Shown here piece after piece: positions 58,690 to 64,000 of a DNA stretch of 64,000 bases; position 1 is the stretch's first letter, and every line of letters starts with the position of its first letter. This DNA is from GCA-003244245 sp050700355 (lineage in GTDB: Bacteria > Actinomycetota > Actinomycetes > Mycobacteriales > Pseudonocardiaceae), in assembly GCA_050700355.1 (NCBI GenBank), contig JBOHHE010000100.1, forward strand, positions 1-64,000, in the 5' to 3' direction. The translations under genes were made by a program, and so were the position numbers. The notes beneath the pieces are model-generated. The model was not told the DNA's origin, made no database searches, and saw only the letters and a program-made list of their open reading frames with translations.

Positions 58690-59883
58690 TCAGGCTCCCT
58701 TCACGGACGCGGCGAGTTCGGCGGTCGCGGCGAGTTGGGCGGCCTTATCGGCTGCGGTGTCCATCGTGTCCACCATGGTGACCAGCGGGTGAGCAGCCTC
58801 GGACAGGATACGTCTGCCCTCGGTGACGTTGTTGCCGTCCAGTCGCACGACCAGTGATTTGGTGGCCGAATCGCCGAGGATGTCCAAGGCGGCCACGATA
58901 CCGCTGGCCACCTGGTCGCATGCGGTGATGCCACCGAAGACATTGACGAACACCGACCGCACATCGGGGTCACCGAGGATGATGTCCAATCCGTCGGCCA
59001 TGATCTGGGCGTTGGCCCCGCCGCCGATGTCGAGGAAATTGGCGGGGCGCATCCCACCGTGTGCCTCACCGGCATAGGCGACCACGTCAAGGGTGGACAT
59101 GACCAGACCGGCGCCATTGCCGATGATGCCGACCTGTCCATCGAGCTTGACGTAGTTGAGGCCCTTGGCCTTGGCCTTGGCCTCGAGCGGGTCGTCCGCG
59201 GCGCTGTCGGCGAGCTCGGCGTGTTCGGGATGGCGGAACGCGGCGTTACCGTCGAGGGTCACCTTGCCGTCCAGCGCGATGATCACGTCCTGCCGGTCCC
59301 GGACCAGCGGATTAACCTCGACCAACGTGGCGTCCTCGGCGACGAAGGTCTCCCACAGCCCGACGACCACACCGGCCGCGGCCTCGACCACTTCGGTGGG
59401 AAACCGCGCGGCCGCCACGATCTCTCGGGCCTTGGCGATACTCACCCCGGCAATGGGGTCGACCGGCACCTTGGCCAGCGCCTCGGGTTTGGTGGCGGCG
59501 ACCTCCTCGATGTCCATCCCACCCTCGACGCTGGCCATCGCCAGGAAGGTGCGGTTGGTCCGGTCGAGCAGGAAGGAGAAGTAGTACTCCTCGGCGATCT
59601 CACAAGCCGGGGTCACCAGTACACACCGCACGGTGTGGCCCTTGATGTCCATGCCCAGGATCGCGCCCGCCTGCTCGGCGGCCTCAGCCGGCGAGGCAGC
59701 CAACTTCACTCCACCCGCCTTGCCGCGCCCGCCGGTCTTCACCTGCGCCTTGACCACCACCGTGCCACCGAACTCCGCCGCGGCGGAGCGCGCATCGGCG
59801 CTGGTGGTGACGGCGGCACCCGGGAGCACCGGGACGCCGTGGGCGTAGAACAGGTCCTTGGCCTGGTACTCGTACAAGTCCAC
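58690..59883 (-). CDS. sucC: Succinyl-CoA synthetase beta subunit
   Basis: A 397-residue beta subunit. The GTG at 59883 follows CTGGAG and gives the standard start VDLYEYQAKDLFYAHGVPVL; the frame open to 60114 has no family match upstream. The ATP-grasp fold is visible (GTVVVKAQVKTGGRGKAGGV, EEYYFSFLLDRTNRTFLAMA, LVEVNPLVRDRQDVIIALDG). The C-terminal CoA-ligase domain has VGIIGNGAGLVMSTLDVVAY and ANFLDIGGGANAQIMADGLD. It forms a complex with the SucD product encoded next. Confidence 0.95.
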   Translation of the reverse strand: MDLYEYQAKDLFYAHGVPVLPGAAVTTSADARSAAAEFGGTVVVKAQVKTGGRGKAGGVKLAASPAEAAEQAGAILGMDIKGHTVRCVLVTPACEIAEEYYFSFLLDRTNRTFLAMASVEGGMDIEEVAATKPEALAKVPVDPIAGVSIAKAREIVAAARFPTEVVEAAAGVVVGLWETFVAEDATLVEVNPLVRDRQDVIIALDGKVTLDGNAAFRHPEHAELADSAADDPLEAKAKAKGLNYVKLDGQVGIIGNGAGLVMSTLDVVAYAGEAHGGMRPANFLDIGGGANAQIMADGLDIILGDPDVRSVFVNVFGGITACDQVASGIVAALDILGDSATKSLVVRLDGNNVTEGRRILSEAAHPLVTMVDTMDTAADKAAQLAATAELAASVKGA

Positions 59884-59968
59884 GCGGTCTCCAGGGGGTA
59901 TGGCAGTACGACGGCTCGACCCTATCCAGCGCGGGCGTTTCTCTCCTCGCCGACACAGGTGAACCAGG

Positions 59969-60385
59969 TCACTCCACCGTAATCCCGGGGGTTGCGCCGA
60001 CGATGCCACGTACCCACTCGACGATCTCGTAGGTAGTGGCGCCCGGTGTGAAAACCTTGGCCACCCCGAGCTCGGTGAGCTTCGGGATGTCCTCCTCCGG
60101 GATGATCCCGCCACCGAAGACCAGCACGTCGCCGGCGCCTCTGCTCTCCAGCAGTTGCACCACCCTGGCGAAGAGGGTCATGTGCGCCCCCGAGAGCACC
60201 GAGAGCCCCACCGCGTCGGCATCCTCCTGGATGGCGGTCTCCACGATCTGCTCAGGAGTCTGGTGCAGGCCGGTGTACACGACCTCCATGCCTGCGTCGC
60301 GAAGGGCACGGGCGACGACTTTGGCACCTCGGTCGTGGCCGTCGAGCCCAGGCTTGGCCACGACCACGCGGATCCGTCCGCTCAT
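59969..60385 (-). CDS. Cobalamin (B12)-binding domain protein
   Basis: A 138-residue stand-alone B12-binding domain from the ATG at 60385. It has the DxHxxG cobalamin motif in VVVAKPGLDGHDRGAKVVAR, LSVLSGAHMTLFARVVQLLE (the S-x-L motif) and VFGGGIIPEEDIPKL (the GG motif). It is like the C-terminal domain of methylmalonyl-CoA mutase and is probably the small partner of a mutase encoded elsewhere. The frame open upstream to 60649 shows no family sequence. Genes of this type often neighbour sucC in Pseudonocardiales-like genomes, fitting a methylmalonyl-CoA to succinyl-CoA link. Confidence 0.88.
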   Translation of the reverse strand: MSGRIRVVVAKPGLDGHDRGAKVVARALRDAGMEVVYTGLHQTPEQIVETAIQEDADAVGLSVLSGAHMTLFARVVQLLESRGAGDVLVFGGGIIPEEDIPKLTELGVAKVFTPGATTYEIVEWVRGIVGATPGITVE

Positions 60386-60552
60386 GAGGTGAGGGTAGCT
60401 GGTGAGCGGGCGGGAGCGATGCTGTTGCGGAGCACGCCACATGAGCTGCGACGCCCGCACAGTCCCGCCGGTCGCCCGCCCGAGGACACCGCTCAGCGGG
60501 TCGTTTTGCCGTATCACATGCAAATGTTGTGTTAACAACTTATCGTCCCTGT

Positions 60553-61572
60553 ATGAACCCCGTCGGGGCGGTAGGCGCCACCGCGCGAAAACTGGTGGCA
60601 TGCGGTGCCTGCGCAGCCGGCTCGGCCACCGCAACAGCGTCCTCCGCACTGGGCGCGCTGGCCCGGACCGTCAAGACGATCACGCGGCCGGCAGGTCTGC
60701 GGGGGGTATTACTGGAGGCCGGGTGGATGGGGGTGCATCTGCTGATGTACCCGTGGGGTGCACTCGCCGAGCAGCTGCGCCCCGGCGGCCCCTACGACCG
60801 CTATCGCACTGACGACCTTCCCCCCGCTCGACGCGGCCTGGTGATCGCCGACGTCAGCGCCGCGGGAACGCCGATCCTGCTGGTGCATGGCTTCGTGGAC
60901 AATCGGTCGGTGTTCGCGGTGCTCGGCAGGGCGTTACGCAAGCGGGGCTTCGGGATCGTCTATGGGATCAACTACAGCGTGCTGACCGCGCTGACGGGCG
61001 ACGTCCGCAGCGCGGCCCGAGAGTTCGGCCGTGAGATCGAGCGGATCTGCGAGGCGACCAGCTCCGAACAGGTGCACGTGGTCGGGCACTCCCTCGGTGG
61101 GCTGATCGCCCGTTACTACGTCCAACGGCTCGGCGGTGACTCCCGGGTGCACACGCTGGTCAGTCTGGGCACACCGCACCACGGGACGATGGCCGCATAC
61201 CTGCTGCCGAGCCCGTTACTTCGCCAGCTTCGTCCGGACTCCGACGTGATCGCCGAGCTGACGGAGCCGGCGCCGGGTTGCCGGACTCGCTTCGTTGCGG
61301 TGTGGAGCGAGTTGGACCAGCTGATCGTGCCCCAACGCAACGCTCGGCTGGATCATCCGGACCTCCTGGTGACCAACCTTCACCTGAGCAATGTGGGGCA
61401 TTTGTCGCTGTCTGTCGACCCGCGCGCGGTGCACGCGGTCGCCAGCACGCTGGCCCAGCTGGACAGCGTTTCCTCCGCCCGGGGCCAGGGCATCACCGCG
61501 ATGCCCGAGAGGGCGGCTGAAGCGGCCAGCGTCAGCGCCATGGGCACTACCGCCCCGACCTCCGCTTCGTGA
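60553..61572 (+). CDS. Alpha/beta hydrolase, triacylglycerol-lipase type
   Basis: A 339-residue protein from the ATG at 60553 (a GTG at 60529 is an alternative). After a hydrophobic N-terminal ~60 residues, the fold reads GTPILLVHGFVDNRSVFAVL (oxyanion strand), VHVVGHSLGGLIARYYVQRL (nucleophile elbow with the catalytic Ser in GHSLG), VSLGTPHHGTMAAYLL, then WSELDQLIVPQRNARL (acid) and NLHLSNVGHLSLSV (the catalytic His). This is the lipase/esterase family common in mycobacteria-like genomes. The promoter area carries gttgtgttaacaac (60526-60539), an inverted repeat that could be an operator. A loosely hydrophobic start suggests export or membrane association. Confidence 0.87.
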   Translation: MNPVGAVGATARKLVACGACAAGSATATASSALGALARTVKTITRPAGLRGVLLEAGWMGVHLLMYPWGALAEQLRPGGPYDRYRTDDLPPARRGLVIADVSAAGTPILLVHGFVDNRSVFAVLGRALRKRGFGIVYGINYSVLTALTGDVRSAAREFGREIERICEATSSEQVHVVGHSLGGLIARYYVQRLGGDSRVHTLVSLGTPHHGTMAAYLLPSPLLRQLRPDSDVIAELTEPAPGCRTRFVAVWSELDQLIVPQRNARLDHPDLLVTNLHLSNVGHLSLSVDPRAVHAVASTLAQLDSVSSARGQGITAMPERAAEAASVSAMGTTAPTSAS

Positions 61573-61801
61573 AAGACGCGGTCGGTCGTACACCGCAGGG
61601 GCATCAGTCCTGATCGCCCCGAGCAAGAACAACACTTCAGGTGACTTGCCCGTGACGTAAATCCTTCGTTACAGTCCCTGCGGCTCACGGTTACGGTCCG
61701 CTCGAGACCGGCTGGTCCGCTTGAAGCCGAACTAGGGAATTGCCACACCAGCTCCCCACCCGAATGTGTTCAGTACGGGTTCCTGAGACGGAAGGCAGGT
61801 C
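61573..61801 (+). promoter_or_regulatory. Leader region of the M23 peptidase gene
   Basis: A 229-base gene-free stretch precedes the TTG start. It contains an interrupted inverted repeat GTAA (61657-61660)/TTAC (61669-61672), the small hairpin cggtc-N7-gaccg (61694-61710) and several conserved-looking blocks (gaagccgaactaggg, accagctccccaccc). Long structured leaders, including c-di-AMP (ydaO-type) riboswitches, are known before cell-wall hydrolase genes in actinobacteria. I could not align the full ydaO consensus, so the class is left open. Confidence 0.3.
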
Positions 61802-62581
61802 TTGGCTCGACACCGCTGTCCAGTGGGCCAACCACGATCCCCTGCTCTCGAGGCGGTCCTGCAAAATCGCCCCCCCAGCACTTGGTCGGCGCACCGCATT
61901 TCGAGCCCCTCCCCTGCCATACGCGGGCGGATGGTGGTCGCTGCGGTCGCGGCCGGCGCATTCGTGGCTGCGGGTCAGACGATCAACAACACCGCCGAGG
62001 TTCCTGTCGATCCAGCCTCGATGTCCGACTTGGACGCAACCTCGACAATGGGGGTCGGCGGATCCGCGGCGATCTCCGATCAACTGCCCCTGATCCGCCC
62101 TTCCGACTCTGTGGACGTCGACGCCGTAGCGGCCATGGCCAAAGGGGAGCGCCTAGTCGCCGAACGGGCGGCCCGCGAGGCCAATGCGCGGCGACCTCTG
62201 TTCGCCCTTCCCGCCGAGGGCATTCTCACCTCGGGATACGGCGCCCGATGGGGAACCACCCACTGGGGTATCGACATCGCAAACTCCATCGGGATACCAA
62301 TCGTCGCGGCGGCCGACGGCGTGGTCACGGAGGCCGGGCCAGCCAGCGGCTTCGGCCTGTGGGTACGCATCCTGCACACCGACGGCACCACCACGGTCTA
62401 CGGCCACATCAACCGCGCGCTGGTCAAGGAGGGTGAGCGGGTCCAGGCCGGTGAGGAGATCGCCGAAATGGGTAACCGGGGCCATTCGACCGGCCCACAC
62501 CTGCATTTCGAAGTCTGGAACGCCGACGGTAAGAAGATCAACCCACTCGCCTGGTTGCGCAAGCACGGCATCAATCTCTGA
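61802..62581 (+). CDS. M23 family metallopeptidase (LytM-type cell-wall hydrolase)
   Basis: A 259-residue protein from a TTG at 61802, preceded by GGAAGG. A hydrophobic segment at about 43-60 (GRMVVAAVAAGAFVAAGQTI) acts as a signal or membrane anchor after a basic N-terminus. A short helical linker follows (AKGERLVAERAAREANARRP). The M23 domain has SGYGARWGTTHWGIDIANSI with zinc ligands His and Asp of H...D, VWVRI-type strands around YGHINRALVKEGERVQAGEE and GHSTGPHLHFEVWNADGKKI with the HxH motif. Proteins like this cut peptidoglycan cross-bridges at the cell surface. Confidence 0.88.
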   Translation: MARHRCPVGQPRSPALEAVLQNRPPSTWSAHRISSPSPAIRGRMVVAAVAAGAFVAAGQTINNTAEVPVDPASMSDLDATSTMGVGGSAAISDQLPLIRPSDSVDVDAVAAMAKGERLVAERAAREANARRPLFALPAEGILTSGYGARWGTTHWGIDIANSIGIPIVAAADGVVTEAGPASGFGLWVRILHTDGTTTVYGHINRALVKEGERVQAGEEIAEMGNRGHSTGPHLHFEVWNADGKKINPLAWLRKHGINL

Positions 62582-62602
62582 TACTGCACAACGACAAGTC
62601 AT

Positions 62603-62932
62603 TCACACCGCGACAGTCGGTTTCGGCGCAGGCTCCGCAGCGATCTGCTCGAGCTGCGCAGCGGCTGGCTCAGGCTGCGCAGCGGCTGGCTCAGACTGCG
62701 CTGAGGCTGACGTGGACTGAAGCAGGCTCGGAGTACCGCGCGCACCCCACGGCTCTGAGGCCACCGACGTGAGCAAGGACAGCAACGCCGCCATGCCCGC
62801 AGCCGACAGAGCGGTGGTCCACGGGGCGTTGAGCAGCCCGATACCGCCAGCGCTCAACAACGCCACCAAAGTCTGCGCGAAGGTCTTGAAGGCGCGCTCC
62901 AGCGCCAGTCGCCAGAACAGGGAGGTGAACAT
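62603..62932 (-). CDS. Small holin-like membrane protein
   Basis: A 109-residue protein from the ATG at 62932, behind AAAGGAG. It has MFTSLFWRLALERAFKTFAQ then TLVALLSAGGIGLLNAPWTT and ALSAAGMAALLSLLTSVAS: two membrane helices with the FW...ERA.KTFAQ start typical of r1t-type phage holins. The C-terminal half is an Ala/Pro/Gln/Glu-rich tail with EPAAAQP repeats, encoded by short DNA repeats around 62650-62700. A lysis-cassette origin is possible, but no lysin gene adjoins on the same strand; the M23 gene is convergent. Confidence 0.75.
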   Translation of the reverse strand: MFTSLFWRLALERAFKTFAQTLVALLSAGGIGLLNAPWTTALSAAGMAALLSLLTSVASEPWGARGTPSLLQSTSASAQSEPAAAQPEPAAAQLEQIAAEPAPKPTVAV

Positions 62933-63100
62933 GAGCGGACTCCTTTCGGGCAAGCACTGCTCTGCTCGAAGGAGGAGTCGTCGGAGACCGCTGATACATT
63001 ACATCCCGGCCAGCAACCCCGTCGCCGTCGGAAGTCAGGTCCCTAGACTGCCTTGATCAATGGCGTACCCGGCTGCTGCACGGGACATCTCAGCCCGCTG

Positions 63101-63418
63101 TCACCTACCAGGCTTTTCAAGCAACTGCAGGATCCGCTCCAGCAGCTGACCATGACTGTCCAGACAGCCCTCAACACCACCGAGCCGGGTGTCCAGGCCC
63201 TCCAAGCGGGTGTCCAGACCCTCCAGCCGGGTGTCGACACCACCAAGCCGGGTGTCCAGACCCTCCAGCCGGGTGTCGACACCGTCCAGTCGGTCGTTTA
63301 CTTGGGCGAAGCCTGCGGCTGTCTCGGTGCGTAGCTCGGTCAGTAGCTCGTACGCGTCCTCGATGTCGTGCGCCTGCTGGTTAAGACGACGACTGATCTC
63401 GCGCGGGGGAAGGCTCAC
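63101..63418 (-). CDS. Repetitive coiled-coil protein
   Basis: A 105-residue protein from a GTG at 63418, preceded by AAAGGA. The N-terminal part is helical (EISRRLNQQAHDIEDAYELL). Then tandem 7-residue units follow: VDTRLEGLDTRLGG, VDTRLEGLDTRLEG, LDTRLGG at about 48-80, a perfect heptad coiled coil. It ends with SHGQLLERILQLLEKPGR. The DNA is correspondingly repetitive between about 63175 and 63290 (21-bp units, two alternating types). Such short coiled-coil proteins occur beside holins in phage-derived loci; function unknown. Confidence 0.7.
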   Translation of the reverse strand: MSLPPREISRRLNQQAHDIEDAYELLTELRTETAAGFAQVNDRLDGVDTRLEGLDTRLGGVDTRLEGLDTRLEGLDTRLGGVEGCLDSHGQLLERILQLLEKPGR

Positions 63419-63574
63419 GGTCGCATCCTTTCATCATCTCGGTGAGGTGCACGACATCTATCCACAGCACTCTGACAAAATCGCTCGCCTCGCTCGACCG
63501 CATGCGGATTTGCGCAGGTCAGCACACTGCTAACGAGGCATGAACGGCTCTTCACCACTTGCGCGTCGGCTATG

Positions 63575-63712
63575 TCAGGCAGCGCCCAGCGGCAGCGTGA
63601 TGCGGCGGGTCTCCAGATCCCGGCTGGCCTTGCTCATGGGAGGTTTGCGCGTCATGGCCCCTCGCTTGGCCGACCGCACGGTGCAAGTGCCGGTAGGGTC
63701 CGGGGTGCTCAC
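63575..63712 (-). CDS. 45-residue small protein, translationally coupled
   Basis: A GTG at 63712 overlaps the TGA of the upstream broken gene as GTGA. The product reads VSTPDPTGTCTVRSAKRGAM then TRKPPMSKASRDLETRRITL and PLGAA, a basic peptide without cysteine pairs or a membrane segment. The coupling and basic, ordered composition argue for a real gene. I do not recognise a family. Confidence 0.5.
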   Translation of the reverse strand: MSTPDPTGTCTVRSAKRGAMTRKPPMSKASRDLETRRITLPLGAA

Positions 63713-63926
63713 CGGGCACCGGCCAGAATCGCCTCCGCCACCCGCACCGCTTCAGCCTTCGTCAGCAGCACCCCCAGCTTGTCCACAACCATGTGGGTAA
63801 ATGGCCCACGACTCTCCAGCGCGCTCATGGATTACCAGAAACGTGCAGTGCTGGTCATCGGCGACCAAACGCCCCTCCACCGCTATTCGGCTGCGCTCGT
63901 TCTCCCGCTGCGTCACGACATCCATT
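63709..63926 (-). pseudogene. Small hypothetical gene with a frameshift
   Basis: From an ATG at 63926 (a GTG at 63917 is the alternative) the product reads VTQRENERSRIAVEGRLVAD, DDQHCTFLVIHERAGESWAI, YPHG. Near 63788-63797 the frame changes: the original continuation is VVDKLGVLLTKAEAVRVAEA then ILAGAR, ending in the TGA at 63709-63711 that overlaps the next gene's GTG. One base missing in the region of the accatg run explains it. The coupling of the restored stop to the next start supports that the pair was once intact. Confidence 0.5.
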
Positions 63927-64000
63927 ACCTCTGCTCACCCCTCACTGCTCCGGATCCCGTCTGGGGCCGATCACCGACCGTGGGGCGACCGGTGATCGAC

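Noticed and set aside
61690..61780. Definite ydaO (c-di-AMP) riboswitch call
   Set aside because: Some conserved-looking words occur (ccgaac, cagct), but spacing and the remaining consensus do not fit by eye.
63175..63290. Regularly repeated DNA suggesting a CRISPR array
   Set aside because: Repeats are 21-bp units without unique spacers and encode heptads of a coiled-coil protein in frame.

Overview
The window is high-GC DNA from an actinobacterium, most likely of the Pseudonocardiales. Codon structure is strongly GC3-biased and GTG/TTG starts with purine-rich ribosome sites are common. Marker genes include an XRE-type TPR regulator, a mycothiol-type DinB/maleylpyruvate-isomerase-fold protein, DUF5336, DUF3017, the GlnX-GlnH-PknG module, actinobacterial ImuA'/ImuB/DnaE2 and palindromic LexA boxes. 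The order purN/purH, DUF5336, sucD, sucC resembles Mycobacterium tuberculosis Rv0951-Rv0957. I cannot name a genus.

Layout. 1-5.7 kb is a graveyard: broken TPR/HTH regulators, an intact TrmO-like gene, a frameshifted DUF222-HNH gene, an XRE-TPR regulator flanked by two copies of a 60-bp promoter segment, and an AAA remnant. 5.7-9.8 kb is housekeeping (cinA, YihY family, icd). 9.9-15.9 kb is a compact class I lanthipeptide locus: full-length LanB, LanC and, upstream and translationally coupled, a 199-residue precursor whose last ~125 residues hold 29 Thr-Cys dipeptides. 16-23.3 kb holds a Clp-N/HTH protein with twin operators, a LicC-like nucleotidyltransferase, DUF2252, and a run pentapeptide protein-MFS-DMT-DUF3017-mdh. 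23.4-24.8 kb is a broken exonuclease-BRCT gene. 24.9-31.9 kb is an apparent SOS operon: DUF222-HNH nuclease, dnaE2, an LCM-type methyltransferase and a membrane protein, behind a -10 box and a LexA box that overlaps the first start codon.

33.1-43.7 kb is a nine-gene, mostly overlapping operon: an ECF-like sigma factor, a membrane protein, GlnX, GlnH, PknG, a sugar-type solute-binding lipoprotein, a zinc-ribbon PP2C phosphatase, a VWA protein and a zinc-ribbon FHA protein. It reads as a nutrient-sensing Ser/Thr phosphorylation system. A radical SAM enzyme with an unusual CX9CX2C motif follows. 45.5-47.8 kb has hydrolase and transposase remnants, a P450 and a DinB-fold protein. 47.8-50.6 kb has an ECF sigma/anti-sigma pair, a secreted DUF4394 protein and an orphan sigma region 4.

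50.6-52.9 kb is imuA'-imuB behind a TTGACA-N17-TTTAAT promoter and a LexA box with the same 16-bp sequence as the one before the HNH-dnaE2 operon, so the whole mutasome gene set lies in this window under one type of operator. 53-61.6 kb is central metabolism (YccF, an in-frame PurN-PurH fusion, CutA, DUF5336, sucD, sucC, a B12-binding protein, a lipase). 61.6-64 kb has an M23 peptidase with a candidate leader, a holin-like protein, a repetitive coiled-coil protein, and a frameshifted small gene coupled to a 45-residue ORF.

The most striking items are the Thr-Cys ladder precursor with its LanB/LanC pair, and the SOS operon joining a DUF222-HNH nuclease to dnaE2.
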